From Cryptomeria japonica (lineage: Eukaryota; Streptophyta; Pinopsida; Cupressales; Cupressaceae), in the NCBI RefSeq assembly GCF_030272615.1, contig NC_081410.1, positions 191,413,619 to 191,477,618 of the forward strand: DNA of 64,000 bases. The letters are read 5' to 3'. The notes under the pieces were generated by a model. The model was not told the DNA's origin. It saw only the letters and a program-made list of their open reading frames with translations, and ran no database searches. Below, one piece after another: positions 30,727 to 44,712 of this stretch. Each line of letters begins with the position of its first letter. Position 1 is the stretch's first letter. A program made the translations under genes and the position numbers.

Positions 30727-33700
30727 TCAGGAGAGGCTAGTAGATCTCATCGATTATTTGCAGTGGTTGATAACCACCAAACCAAGTATTAGGGAATAGT
30801 AATCGAGACATCAAGTGTGTTATGCGGTATTCCCATTTTTTTATTTTTTTTATTTTGGTGCTTCTAATTCTTTTATTTACCCTTCCCTAGTTGAGATATG
30901 TGGGTTAGTGGTAGCAAGACAAGAATATAGGTGCTAAGTAGGATTGGCAGTTGGCTCTAAGGTGGCTATAGATTATGTTATTTGTGGTTGCATGCAAGAA
31001 GTAGGAGTCTTAACCTCCATTGTAGATCTTTGAATTCTTCCTTTGGGATCCTATAGAGTGGTTTTGGGAATGGATTGGTTGGATGCACACCGAGCTCTCA
31101 TTAATTGTCAACATAAGATAGTGCAATGTTTAGATGGTATTGGTAGGAGTGTGGAGATAGTAGGGATTCAAAGACCCATTTCCCTGCTAATAATCTCAGT
31201 TATGCAGTTGAACAAGTGTATGTGTCATGGATGTCAATTATCTGTTGTAACAGTGAATGACATGGATGAGGATGAGAGTTAGGAGGTATCTCTTGATAGT
31301 CATCCTATTCTTTGAGAGTTTTTGGATGTGTTTTAGAAGGAGATTCTAGGCATGCCACCTAAGTGTGACATTGATTTCTAGATTGATCTTGTACCTAGAG
31401 ATTCACTTATTTCTAAGACACCTATTTGGATGACCACTTAGAAATTGAGTGAGTTTCGTTTGTATTTGGAGGAGTTGTTGGCTAAGGGGTTTATTCGTCC
31501 TAGTGTATCCCCATGGGGAGAACGTGTTATCTTTGTGAAGAAGAAGGACATATCCCTTCGTTTGTGCATTTATTAACGATAATTGAATAAGGTGACAGTA
31601 AAGAACCAATGTCCTTTGTCGAGGATAGATGATATTTTGATTAGATCAAGGGAGCTAAGGTGTTTTCAAAGATTGACCTTAAGTCAGGGTATCATCAGCT
31701 TCAAATTCATGATGATGATATTCATCGAACAACTTTTTGTACCCATTATGGACACTATGAGTTCACAGTTGTTCCATTTGGTTTAACTAATGCTCCATTG
31801 GTTTTCATGAGTTTGATGATTGGGGTGTTCCACAAGTACCTTGATCGGTTTGTTATAGTGTTTCTCGAAGATATTTTGATTTAATCAAAAACCATTGAGG
31901 AACACGAGGAGAACTTATGTCAGGTGTTGCAGTGTCTTTGTGATAATCAGTTGTATGCAAATTTGGCGAAGTGTGAGTTTTTATAGTTAGAAGTGAAATA
32001 CCTTGGTCATGTTATCTCTGGTGAGGGTATTGTTGTGGATCCCTCTAAGATTATGGTTGTTTTGGAGTGGTCAACACTAACTAATGTGTTGAAGGTTGAC
32101 AGTTTCATGGGTTTGGCTAGATATTATAGACATTTTATGAACAATTTTTTGAGGATAGCTCATCCTATCACTTTTATTCAAAGGAAAGGAAATAAGTTAG
32201 AGTGGATGGAGCAATGTGAAAAATCATTACAAAATCTTAAGGAATGTTTGACTAGTGCTCCTATTTTGGTAGTTCCTGATCCAACAGTTGATTTTGTGGT
32301 TTGTAATTATGCTTCTTTGGAGGGTATAGGGGCAATTTTTATGCAACATGGATGTTTGATAGCCTATTTCAGCTTGCAAACTCAAGGATCATGTGTTGAA
32401 CTACCCTACTCATGATCTAGAGTTAGTAGTGATTGTCCATGCTCTTATGTGTTGGAGATATTTTGTTTTGGGTCATTGGCTTGAGTTGTACACCAATCAT
32501 CGCAGTTTGTAGTACATCTTCACTCAACTGACTTGAATGCTAGGCAACAATGTTGGATGGAGTTCTCGTGCGAGTGTGACCTAGATGATCATTATATTTA
32601 GGGAAAGGAGAATGTGGTAGTTGATGCCTTGAGTAGGAGGAAACATGAGATATCTAGTTTGACTCTTGGTGTTGATTTGTGGAGCAATATTCTTGAGGCA
32701 CTTCTTTTGGATCATTGGTATCAAGAAGTGAAAGAAGAGGTAGAGTCAGAATGAACTTTAGAGGGTAGATATGTAGGCTATTTATTGTAGGTAGATGGTC
32801 TTTTGTGACATCTTGGACGTAAATATCTTTCACTCATAGAGGGTCTTTGTACTTTGATTATGATGGAGGCTTATTGTGCACTTTATTTTGCACACCCCAA
32901 CGTGAAGAAGATGCACGTGAATCTAAGACAGTTGTATCATTGGATCAACATGAAGTGTGATATTGCAGAATTTGTAGCTAGATGTTTGGAGTGTCCGAGG
33001 GTGAAAGTGAAGCATCACCATCTCGCAAGACTTTTGTAGTACAATATTGTTCCAAAATGGAAATGGGACATTACTATGGATTTCATTGTTGGATTACCAA
33101 TCTCTTCATGCAAATATCATGTCATTATGGTCATTGTGGATAGGTTGGCTAAAGTGACCCACTTTTCTCCTATGATATCATCCTGGATGATGACTTCTGT
33201 GGAAAAAGTATTTATAAGGGACATTGTGCGATTGCATGGAATTCCTTGCAAGATCATATTTGATTGAGATCTAGTATTTACTTTTGCATTATGGACATCT
33301 CTTCAACATGCTTTGGGAGCTCAGTTGAATTTTAGTTTGGCATACCACCCCAAGACTAATGGATAGACAAAGCGAGTGAATCAAGTGTTAGAGATATGAT
33401 TTGAATGTATCTGATGGATCAACAATATCATTGGGAGGACTGTTTGTATCTTGTTCAGTTTGTATACAATAATGGGTATCATAATTTGATTGGTATGTTA
33501 GCTTTCCAAGCTTTGTATGGTCGTCTGTGTTGTACTCTATTGAGTTGGGATCATTTAGAGGATTGAGTTGTTATGGGTCTTGAGATGCTTTAGGACATGG
33601 AGCAATAGGTTATCTACATTCAACAACATTTGATTGCAAGGAAAGATCATCAGAAGAAGTATACAGATGCTCATATAAAGGATAATCAATTTTCAATAGG

Positions 33701-34140
33701 AGATCGAGTGTTTTTGAGAGTGTGTTTGTGTAAGAGTCCAATCCATTATGGAAAGGGGGTTCTAATTTGGTGCCTTGTTTTTTTTGTCCTTTTGAGATAC
33801 TTGAGATACTCGAGAGGATTGGTCATGTTCCCTATCGCCTAGATTTTCCGTCGAGCCTATCCCACATCCATGATGTGCTTCATGTTTTAGTGCTTGGACA
33901 ATAATTCCATATTTGAATCATGTTCCTAATTGGAATGCTTTGCAAGTAGAGGATGAGCATCTTTCTTTGGAGCCAGTAGGCATACTTTAGCATCACAAGC
34001 TAACCCTTAGGGGTCGGGACATAGAGCAAGTAAGAATCCAATGGGATCCGAATTATGATACTTCAACTACTTGGGAGGATACATAGTGGATGAGAGAGTT
34101 GTACCCCTTCTTGTTTTCAGGGTTCCAGGAGTAAGCCAAG
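30727..34140 (+). pseudogene. Chromovirus protease, RT, RNase H and integrase
   Basis: In order: SHRLFAVVDNHQ (gag-pro junction); protease end LPLGSYRVVLGMDWLDAHRA at about 31040; RT start with [10 protein letters not shown] and VKKKD; RT core [17 protein letters not shown] and FGLTNAP; the active-site region reads VFLEDILI where YXDD is expected; RT thumb KYLGHVIS; RNase H near 32280; integrase zinc region HPNVKKMHVNLRQLYHW with CLEC; integrase core MDFIVGLPIS; and a chromodomain-like end (IQWDPNYDTS, then TWEDT). One frameshift near 31650 and many stops (TAG, TGA and TAA) show it is dead. It encodes no usable protein. Confidence 0.85.
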
Positions 34141-34144
34141 TTCT

Positions 34145-34156
34145 AAGGGGGGAGGA
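34145..34156 (+). other. Polypurine tract of the chromovirus
   Basis: AAGGGGGGAGGA directly precedes the LTR start TGTAGTACCCC at 34157, as usual for Tekay/Del-type elements. Confidence 0.85.
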
Positions 34157-37100
34157 TGTAGTACCCCTCTATGCTTTGCTCCAAATACTTATTACTTTGA
34201 CTTGGTAGACTATGTTTGACTCATTATTTGTGATTCATTTCATTAGTTTATGTGTGTGGATTCATGTGATCTATGTTATTGAACTATTTTACGATGCTTA
34301 TATGTTTCGGGACGTGATCCCTATTATGCTTTATTTGAGATGGACATATTGATGTTAGTGATGGTATGCTTATGATATGGATTCTATATTGGTGATTCAT
34401 TGGGATGCTTTATGAGATTTTAATCTATGTTCTGATGTTATTCTTTGATTATTGATGATAATGATGCTTATGGATTTTGTGTTCAGAATATATCTTTGTT
34501 GCATTGTTTGCTTGGGGTTGGGGTGAAAGGAATGATTTTGTACTATACATTTGTGAGCTCCATATGACATCATGATTTCCTTTCACTAGATTAAATTACA
34601 CACACATACACAACACGTTTTGTGCAGGTTGTAGGTACCATACATTGCCTCCACTTGGTCCTATAGGTTTGAGCGTGTCTTTAAATCCCAACGGTGGTAC
34701 AAGAGATAGTGTAAGGGCCAAAATACATCTAACCCTAGCCATTGTCCTAACCTAGGGACAATTACTCGGTCTTTATTTTATCTTGTCAAATTTGTCATCT
34801 AGACAATTTTTGATCACCTTGTTGTTAGTGGCAAGTCTTGTTTTGATATCGACATTATTTTATGGGTTATTTGAGTGTGTCGGATTTTTATGTTAATTTA
34901 ATTATTGAAATTAATTAGAATTTTATTATTATAAATTAATTAATAAAAAAAATATTGCTTATTATTAATTTAATTGTATTTTTGAAATAATAAATATATT
35001 CCTATTATTGGATAATATTTATTAATTGATTAAGTATTGTGCATGTGATATTTTTAGTGTGGAAATTATCTTGGAGTGGAAATTATGTTTTATTTTATTT
35101 TTGGTGGAACTGATTTTTCTTTCTTGGTGAAACTAGTCCTATTTTTATGAATAATTATATTTTTAGTTGGAATTAATTATTTATTCTTTGCTTGGTTCTC
35201 AAGTGGGAGTTAAATATTTTTAGGGGATCTTAAATTGGTGATTTAATTTTTAATTATTATGGTTTGATTTTTCTGTGAGAATTTTAATTTTGGAATTAAT
35301 TTAATATTATTTATTTTATGTTATTTTTATAATTTCCGAATTAGGGATTTTTTGCACATGATTTTTGTGAGATTTATTTAGTAGATAACTAATTTTTTAT
35401 TTATTCTCTATGAGAATTATGTTGACATTACTTTATGAAGTTTTTGGGAAGAATTGCACATTGAAATTTTGTGAAGAATTTTTGAAGGAGATTTTTTGTC
35501 ATGGAATTGAAGAAGGATTTGCAACTTTTTCGTATTGATTGAAGATTTTTTTCTTAGTTTCTTAAAACGTGGATTGGATTCTTTGAGCTTTCTTGGTTTG
35601 TCATTGCTTTTTGGAATTCATCTGCAAATTTCTCTCTCTTCTCTATCTTTCTTCACAAGTTTCCAAGTAGGTTCCTTATTTCCTAGTTTTACTTTCACTT
35701 TAATTTACAATATTTGTCACAATGGAATATTAGGGGGATTTGGGAATGTGTTATTGATTGTATTTACTGTTTGAAATCAGTTATTTAATTTATGTTTTGA
35801 AAGATTGCATTTTTCTTAAAATAGGTGTAGGGATTTAGCGTTTTAGTTGTTCGATTTTGCTTAATTCTTGATTGAAATTTGTGTATGAATCCTTGTACTT
35901 AATTTATTAGCTATTTTATAATTTTATTAGACCCTTCTCAAATGGGTTTTGATTAGATTTTTGCTTTGGATTCTTTGCATTACCCATTTTTGAGTGTCAA
36001 GTCTTCATATTTCGATGAGCAGTTCTTGTTGTGTATGTGCAAGAACAAAGTACATATGTAAAAAAAAATGAATCATATGCATATAAAATGTAAAAAATGC
36101 ACAACATGATCGAATGGATGCACAAAATGACTATTTTTCGGTTTTGACTAAGTTGTTTGAATCTGTTTTATTTCCAATTAGTTCCAGAGGCTTGTGTAGA
36201 TCCAATACTCTATTATTCATATGATTTTGAGTTTTTAAGAACTTATTAGATTTTATTGGTGTTTATTTTCCCATTCCCATGCTTGGTTGTGGAAAGATTC
36301 AGTGATTTATGCTCTAGTTTCAATTTCAGGACTTAACTCTTGTTGACTGGGATTTGCATAGAAAGTCCTATTTTAGTTATGTAAACTGGGCTTGATATTG
36401 GATTCATGTTGGTCATTTTATGTTGGAATGAATTCTATTTGAAGCTTATGTATTAGGATAGCTAGGTGTATTAAGGGGGAATGGCTCTCTATGGGGGTCG
36501 GAGCCGTAAGTGGCTGCCAAGGTAGCTCATAGGAGAGTAGATTAATAAGTGATAAAATTAATAATAAAACTCTGAGTTGGGTTTCACACAATAATTAGAT
36601 AATGTTTTGAAGCCCCACTCATGGCCTCATGTGCTCGTACAGACAGATGAGGGGATTGGGAAGGCCTATTCATTTGAAGAGACATTAGAGCTGGTATGTT
36701 ATGCAATGCCTTGACTTCATGAAAGGATTGTATAGTACTGCATGAATTCTCCATGGGGTTTGAGGTTTGGAGTTAGGAGAAGCTCAGAATGCCAAGTTAA
36801 CTCATGAGAGGCTATGCAATGATACTCTTTCCTTCCTTACATACCCTAGTATCCTATTGTATTGTTCATTTTATGTGGAAGCCTCTGGGATCCTTTTGAT
36901 TGTTTTGGAAGTTTCTTTGGTGTCTTTTGTTAGTTTTTGAAGGCTTTGGTTATTATTCTTTCTTTGGAAATATTTTTGGATGTTTCTTTGGTTGTTATCC
37001 TTACTTCTTTGTCTTTTACGATGGTATCTTGTGTATCTTGATTATGGTTATATTCAAAACTTCTTTTATCCCTAGCCTTCTTGTTTGTTGTTTAGGGCCT

Positions 37101-37505
37101 TGTGTTCTCTAGCATAGGGGATGGCCCTGTAAGTTCCACATGGTCGAGTGGTAGTGTTTTACTATCCATTGGGGTTTGTCTTTAGAGTTTCATGTTTGTG
37201 AGCAGTTGGATGGATCTTATCTTGTGTACCAGCGATTCTATATTCATATGTAAATTATTCCACCTTTGTAATCTTATGTATCTTCTAAAAATAATGTAAG
37301 AAAATATGTAATTGCATAATTATATATTTATTCTTGTAATTGAAATGATATTTGTAAATGAATTTTCCAATTGGAAAGGATTGTAATAGTATTGTTATGA
37401 TAGATGCATTTACTTTCAATGGCGATCTTGTAAGTGAAAGTACTCATATGGATTATATGTATGTTCTCATTCTTTATGAATCTTTATGAAGGTTATCATA
37501 GGAAT
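34157..37505 (+). repeat. 3' LTR of the chromovirus, first part
   Basis: Starts TGTAGTACCCC. The block near 34650-34700 (CCTCCACTTGGTCCTATAGG, then CCCAACGGTGGTAC) is typical of Del/Tekay LTRs. From 36465 it matches the 5' LTR at 17121-18140. It is interrupted at 37506 and resumes at 52050, giving a very long LTR of about 3.6 kb. No gene is seen in 34157-36464. Confidence 0.75.
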
Positions 37506-37779
37506 TGTCGATCCCTAAAAAGGCTCTCATCTTAAATAAGGGTAGTTGGGAAGTTTCATAGGTGTGGGAACCTAGTGTGACTTGTGAAATGACCTCCGGG
37601 ATTTTAGAAGACAACTCTTCGAATTTAATAGGGGATGGAAAGGGAAAGAGGAACATAAACATAAGAAAACCTAATCCAAGGGTAAGTGCACCAAGATTGT
37701 GAATAAAAAAGTGGCCACATGCCAAAAAAAAACCAAATTTTTCATAACCTATGCGGGTTCTAAAAATTCAAAAATGTAC

Positions 37780-38025
37780 TAGGCTTGGTAACACCAAGCC
37801 TAAAGAAAAAACAATTTAAAAAACCAAAAGTTCCTCAAAACCCGTACGGGTTTTGAGGAACATTTTTTTTAATAAAAAATTAAAAGTTTCTCAAAACCTG
37901 TACGGGTTTTGAGAAACATATTTCTTTTGTGTATACCATGGGTTTTGGCCATTTTCAATGCCAAAACCCATGGAACAACAGCAAGGAGAAGCAAAAAAAA
38001 ACATAGAACCCGAACGGGTTTGCGA
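37780..38025. repeat. Left cluster of palindromes
   Basis: TAGGCTTGGT/ACCAAGCCTA hairpin at 37780-37802; a perfect 32-bp palindrome at 37830-37861 (left half GTTCCTCAAAACCCGT); a 32-bp palindrome with one mismatched pair at 37886-37917; CCATGGGTTTTGGC and its reverse complement around a 10-base loop at 37936-37973; and AACCCGAACGGGTTT near 38008. The 32-bp members share a CCGTACGG-like centre with copies at 46026-46100 and 47370-47440. Confidence 0.85.
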
Positions 38026-38065
38026 CTATTTTGGGTTTTCACAACATCGAGAGCAATTTTCAACA

Positions 38066-40911
38066 ATGGCACCCCGTCGAACAGGTAAGATTTGATTTGT
38101 TTGATTGTTTTTGTTTGCATTTTAATTAAAATAGGGTTTTTTAATTGATTTAAGTTTTGTTTTTATTAATTTGATGTCAGATTCTTCAAGCAATCCCCAA
38201 AAACAAAATAGACAACAAAGACCTCCTCCTGCACAAGCAACACAAGAAAACCTTGTTAACATTGCACAAGAGCAACAAGAAAACCCTTAAAATCCTAAAA
38301 ATGTTGCTCCTCAACAACCACCACCACCCTGAAACCCTCCACATCCTCCATTAGATCATGTAGATGCCACACAAGAGGGTCTCATCAACCGCCTTACACA
38401 AAATAGTGCCCAAATTTCTATATTGGTGAATAGGATGAGGAGCTCTAGGCTTGAGCACCACTCAACCCTCGCCAGAACACTAGAAACAATGGATAATAGT
38501 GCAAATGAGGTATCTAGGGAGGTTGTGAAATGGGGTTCATTGAGGGATAGATGTCAAACATTTTATACGGATGGGTTGTCATATGATCAAGTGAAGAAAA
38601 AGGGCATAGGTAAAGCTGACATATGTGCTCTTTTCATCGATCCTATTACCAATAACAACCTAGAACTAAATGCGACTTAGTTTCCTATACATTGGTGTGT
38701 TCATTCTAGGTTGAAAGAAGCTTTTTGGGATAGGTGGTATATGGTCTTTGACCAACCACCTTGTAATAATTGGGAGGTGCCTCTATATTTTTTGAGAAAG
38801 TTGTATTGTGAGTTTATCCTCGGTGAGAAGACGAATTAATTTGACATCCGACAATTTAAGGGTAGAGAGAGGCTCTGCGCAGGATAGACCTGGGGCCCAT
38901 AGGGTGGTAGACCCACAACATAGGAGGCATATAGCTCCTAAACCCATGGTTCATGTCATTGTCCCTATATCCTTGAAGGAGTCTATGGAATTATAGACTC
39001 TTTAGGTAGCTACATCATTGACTGATGTCATTGTTCAACATGACACAAAGCTGGTCAGAGCAGAGGATGTACTAGCACCTATAGCACCTCCTTCATTAGC
39101 AACACCTCCTTCCTCGACAGCAACTCCTTCATCAACAACATCTCATGTATCATTTGGCACGAGCCAACCCATTCAACCTATGTGCCCCACCTGCCAGGGT
39201 GTATGTTCTGGTGTAGACACTAACACAGATGAGGATGGTTGGACATGTCATTTGTGTACATGTTGCGGGAGTAGATGCCATGCTTCCACTGTAGAGGATG
39301 TGTCCCTCACCGACAAACTACTCAATATGTTGTACCCTCTCTATCAGACACAAGTGCGCTTAATTCTATTTATGACATGTTAGCAATTAAGTGACTAAAT
39401 CCTATAAAAAGAAATGAATTTTTATTTTTAGAAAAATTTAAAGTGATATATAAATAAAATGCATTGTAGGGTGTAGCAGGTGGTGGAGTACACCACATAC
39501 TGTTCAGTCGACTCCATGGTCACAAGTAGTTTCACCACTAGAGGTAAAGATTTTTAAATTTGTTAAAAATATAATAGTACATTGGTTTCAAAATATCTTT
39601 TGTTAATTATATATATCATTACTTGATATTTTGTAGGGCTTATCAGTGGCTGAGATATCCCAACTTGATGATATCACGCTTTTGGCCATTGAATTTGGCC
39701 AAGATAGCTATGCGGTACCATTTAGATTTACATATTTTTGACTTAAGTGATATATTAAATACATGCTCTTTTCCCTTATGTTAATTTTTTTTCATTAGTT
39801 TACCCCACCTGCCTTGAGGACATCTTGTGTGAGAAAGCCATCCTCTAGCACTCCAAGGCAGAAAAAGAAATCCTCTTGGATACCCAAATGACATAAGGTA
39901 ATTCACTACAATTTAAATTCAATTGTTGAAATGTATTATAATTAAACATGTATATGTAGATATTGATAAATGGACTTAATTTATTTGTTCTATATACAAA
40001 AACATATGGGGTTTATGGAATTAATGAATGCACCCGATGTCGATGAGGTTCAGCAGAGGGAAGAGGTGATATCTTCATATTCACTTTGGATTGCATTCTT
40101 GCTTGTTCGAAATAACTACATCCTTTTATGTTTATATCATATGTTATCATTTTTCATACATGAAATGGTAATAGCTACATCAGATTTGACTAGGCCTCCT
40201 GAGGCTACAAGAGATCTATATGAGGCTTCAGTGTGCATTTTTTCTACATATGTTAAAAATATTTGTTTTATCTAGTTTGTCAACAACTTTGGGTTATTAA
40301 CTTGTACGATTGTCTTTAAACTATTACAAGCCCCTTCCAAACTTCCTACTATTATTATACCATTCCATTTCAGTAGAAGTCCTACACATATATTATGGGA
40401 TCCAACATGATGAAGGGAAAAGGTATGTATGTCTTAGATCAACTCCTTTTCACTAAGTGCACAATGGAGTTGAAACCGTCTAGTTAACTCCTTTTGGATC
40501 ACTTACCATGGATATAGGAAATGGTCGTAACTGATTCAACTGTGACTTTTCCTCCTACGACCACAACACATCCATCTGAGGCTCTGGTATGCTTTAGTTT
40601 TTTAGTCTATTCATTTTTAGTTATTATGTTTTATTTGACATATATGTTATTAACATGTATTAATGTTGTTTTACCAGTTATAGCCTCCTTTAGGACATCC
40701 CACAGATCCTTAGCCTCACCCAATTGCAGAAGACAAAGATGAGGTAATCAACATTTCAACTTCAAATATTTTAGAGTTCAGTATTTAGTTATTTTGATGT
40801 TATATTGAGAAAATATATCTGATTTGACATTTGAATTGTCCTTGTGCAGCCACCTGCAAAGACACGTACTGCTTCGAAGAGGCTTGATTTTGATGATCCG
40901 CCACAGTCATA
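38066..40911 (+). pseudogene. Decayed multi-exon gene with Cys-rich motif, unknown function
   Basis: Exon 1 (38066-38084, MAPRRT) ends at GTAAGA. An acceptor, TTGATGTCAG, leads to exon 2 (from 38181), a Gln/Pro-rich N-terminus then a charged helical part (ISILVNRMRSSRLEHHSTL). After a frameshift near 38830 the frame continues to a Ser/Thr/Pro-rich linker and a Cys cluster (CPTCQGVC then CHLCTCCGSRCH, about 39182-39276). Small candidate exons with good acceptors follow at about 39637-39713, 39800-39898 and 40679-40741. The last, 40850-40911, ends SKRLDFDDPPQS before TAG. Stops include TAA at 38288 and TGA near 38330. Rich intron structure argues against a processed copy. I do not recognise the family. 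Confidence 0.5.
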
Positions 40912-41512
40912 GATACTGATAAAGACATATAGTTATAGTTGTGGTCATTGAAGGACCAACTTTTTTATATTTTTGACATTTGCATATGTATATATCGACT
41001 TTGACAAACATGGCACATGCCACATTTTTGTAACTATTATTGATTTGGCATCTATGCCATTTTTTGATATGTACACAATTATTGTTCATTTTGATATATA
41101 TGAAACTTGATATCCGATCCAATTTGTTAATTGATATTCATTGATATATATGAAACATGATATTCTTGAAACATAGTTATTTTCTATTGAAATGTCATCA
41201 AATTTGTTCATTGTGTATATGTCTTGAAATGTGATCCAATTTGTTCATTACTTGTAACTCACATGGCATATACTTTTAAACTATCTATTACTCATATTGT
41301 GTATAACCAAGTACTGATATCGGTAATGCTGATATTGTGTATTTTGATTGAGTAAATTTTATTTGATTCCTTCATGCATGAAGAGATTGGAGTGAATTTA
41401 TCTAAGGATGAGTTGGCTTAGGTAAGGTTTTCATTTAAATTTTATTCCATAACAAGTCGGCCTTAGGGTAAGAGACACACCTATTCATCCAAATTGCCTA
41501 TAAAAGAAGGGT
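40912..41512. other. Unassigned AT-rich sequence 3' of the multi-exon gene
   Basis: Contains repeated TTGATATATATGAAAC-type words (41090-41150) and a TATAAAAG motif at 41502, immediately before the tandem array. No coding sequence is seen. Confidence 0.4.
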
Positions 41513-43648
41513 TGAAGAACTTATGGATGATCTGTGTGAACCAATGGGGTTGTGTTGTTGCTGCCTAAAAAAGCCTCTCTCGGTTTTGGGCAACTCGATT
41601 CCATTTCTTGTGGTGAAATTTTTTCTGTCGCATAAAAAACCGTCAAAAACCATCAGTGAGAGGTGGCAAAATACTGCATCTTTTGTTCTACTTGTCATGG
41701 GAATGAACCATTAGCACGAGCGCGTCTGAGTGGCCAGGTTTACACTAGGTGTGCCCTTGTCTTTCTCCCCAAGACGTTTGGCCGTTACAAGCCACCTCGT
41801 AGCGACGTTTTCCCTTGAGCGCTCAAAGTGGAAAAAATGGTCAAACTTTGATGTCACATAACTCAGAGACCGTGGCACTTATGTATGATCCATGTGAATC
41901 AATGGAGTCATGTTGTCGCTACCTAAAAAATCCTCTCTCAGTTTTGGGCAACTTGATTCCGTTTTCTTGTGGTGAGATTTTTTCTGTCGCATATAAAACT
42001 GTAAGTGAGAGGTGGCAAAATAGTGCATCTTTCGTTCTTCTTGTCGTGGGAATGAACTGTCAGTGCGAGCACATTTGGGTGGTTGGGTTTACGCTAGGTG
42101 TGCCCTTGTCTCTCTCCCCAAGACGTCCGATCATTATGAGCCACCTCGTAGCGACGTTTTCCCTTGAGCGCTCAAAGTGGAAAAAATAGTCAAATTTTGA
42201 CATCGCGTAACTCAAAGAACGTGGCACTTATGGAAGATCTGTTTGAACCTATGGGCTTGTGTTGTTGCTACCTAAAACATCCTCTCTCAATTTTGGCCAA
42301 CTCGATTCCATTTTCTTGTGGTAAGATTTTTTCTATCGAATCAAAAACCGTCAGTGAGAGGTGGCAAAATACTGCATCTTTCGTTTTGCTTGTCATAGGA
42401 ATGAACCGTCAGCGCGAGCGCATCTAAGTGGCTAGGTTTATGCTAGGTGTGCCCTTGTCTCTCTCCCCAAGACGTCTGATTGTTACGAGCCACCTCGTAG
42501 CGACGTTTTCCCTTGAGCACTCAAAGTGGAAAAAATGGTGAAACTTTGATGTCACGTAACTCGGAGACCATGGCACTTATGAATGATCCGTTTGAACCTA
42601 TGGTGCCATGTTGTCACTACCTAAAAAGTTCTCTCTCAGTTTTGGGCAAATCAATTCCATTTTCTTGTGGTGAGATTTTTTCTGTTGCATCAAAAACTGT
42701 CAGTGAGAGGTGGCAAAATAGTACATCTTTTGTTCTGCTTGTCATGGGAATGAACCGTTAGTGCGAGCACATCTAGGTGGCTAAGTTTACGCTAGGTGTG
42801 CCCTTGTCTTTCTCCCCAAGACATCTGATCATTACGAGCCACCTCATAGCGATGTTTTCCCTTGAGCGCTCAAAGTGGAAAAAATAGTCAAACTTTGACA
42901 TCACGTAACTCGTAGACCATGGCACTTATGGATGATCTATTTGAACCTATGGCGTCATGTTGTCACTGCCTAAAAAATCCTCTCTCGATTTCGGGCAACT
43001 CGATTCCATTTTCTTGTGGTGACATTTTTCTGTCGCATAAAAAACCATCAGTGAGAGGTGGCAAAATAGTGTATCTTTCGTTCTGCTTGTCGTGGGAATG
43101 AACTGTCAATGCGAGCTCATCTAGGTGGTCGGGTTTATGCTAGGTGTGCCCTTGTCTTTCTCCCCAAGATGTATGATCATTACGAGCCACCTCCTAGTGA
43201 CGTTTTCCCTTGAGCGCTCAAAGTGGAAAAAATGGTCAAACTTTGACGTCGCGTAACTCGAAGACCATGGCACTTATGGACGATCCGTTTGAACCTATGG
43301 GATCGTGTTGTCACTTCCTAAAAAATACTCTCACAGTTTTGGGCAACTCAACTCCCTTTTCTCGTGGTGATATTTTTTCTATCCCATAAAAAACCTTCAA
43401 AAACCATCAGTGAGAGGTGGCAAAATATTGCATCTTTCGTTCTGCTTTTCGTGGGAACAAACCATCAGCGCAAGCACATCCGGGTGGCCAAGTTTATGCT
43501 AGGTGTACCCTTGTCTCACTCCCCAAGACGTCCAATCATTATGAGCCACCTCGTAGTGACGTTTTCCCTTGAGCGCTCAAAGTGGAAAAAAATGGTTAAA
43601 CTTTGGCGTCGCATAACTCAGAGACCGTGGCACTTTATGGATGATCTG

Positions 43649-43656
43649 TTTGAACC
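43649..43656 (+). repeat. 8-bp target-site duplication TTTGAACC (left copy)
   Basis: TTTGAACC is part of the 349-bp unit and occurs on both sides of the insertion (also 44713-44720). Eight bases is the hAT footprint. A preceding G on both sides would also allow nine. Confidence 0.8.
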
Positions 43657-44712
43657 AAGGTTACATGGGTACAGGGGTACTTGGAGACGTTGGGTACTGG
43701 TATGGTTATTTTTTCAAAATAGGAGACAGGGGTACTTGGAGATGCCAATTTTTTTTTAATATAATTTAATAATTTATAGAAAATCTGAAAATATTTAATA
43801 TAATAAATTTGAACTTTCGAAACAATAATTAACATTAACTAGGAAGTTTAGGTACATAAATGTGAAATGAGTATAGAATGTGAAATGTGAAACATGTATT
43901 GGCAGGTGAGTATATAATTTTTAAAATTTTTTTACCAATTTACCAGAATTATTATATAATATAGTAATTTCTGGTAAAAAAATTTATAATACTGAGTATT
44001 AGTATATTAAAAAATTAAATTAGAAGTATTATGAAACATTGAAAATTTAAAATTTTGAAATAAATTAGTCTGTTTAATATTACTCTATTTAATATTACAA
44101 ATTATTAATAAATGAATTATTAAAATATAATTTTAATTTTTTTTAATGCAATGATAATATTTTTTATTTTAAGTATATGAAGTGTGAAATTTTTCTTTTT
44201 CATTTATTTCATAGTATATTCACAGTTCATATACTGCTAAAAATCGTATAACCCCAAAAAATCATAGAACCCATGAAAAAACGATGGTAAACAAAAATTA
44301 GAAAATATTATTGCGATTACGGATTATCTTTTGTTTCACAGTTCGCACAAAACAAATTCGATTTGGATTACCCTTCCTCGCCCGTAAAACCCAAAAATAC
44401 CTCCGCGTGGTAAAAAATACTTGAATAAAATAATTCGTGCAGCTCAGACATGTTCGGTAGTGTTTTGACACGAAAAAAAGAAACTTTTTAGGGTTGCAAT
44501 AGTGTTTTGATGGGCGAAAAAGTTGTGAAAAAGTCGCACGTCACTATTTTGCCCTTTTCCAAACCAAGATTCGTCGGGATACTTGCTCCTATCTCCCACC
44601 CAAGTTTCCTAAACGCACTAGAGAATCCTTAGGCGCCTTCAGTACTGGATACACGAACCAGTACTAAATACCCGTACCAGGTGGTTAGGGAGGCATTTCC
44701 CTACAACCTAGG
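43657..44712. mobile_element. Non-autonomous hAT-like element
   Basis: 1056 bp, AT-rich, no coding capacity, exactly replacing nothing in the tandem unit. The ends are AAGGTTACATGGGT and, inverted, CCTAGGTTGTAGGG, a weak terminal inverted repeat. Subterminal GGTACTGGTA and CCAGTACTGG/CCGTACCAGG words face each other, as in many hAT elements. The 8-bp duplication supports the class. Confidence 0.7.

Noticed and set aside
41815-42761. Series of similar ~80-125-residue frames suggesting a repeat protein family
   Set aside because: They arise because the 349-bp unit is repeated. The unit length is not a multiple of three and each frame stops within its unit.
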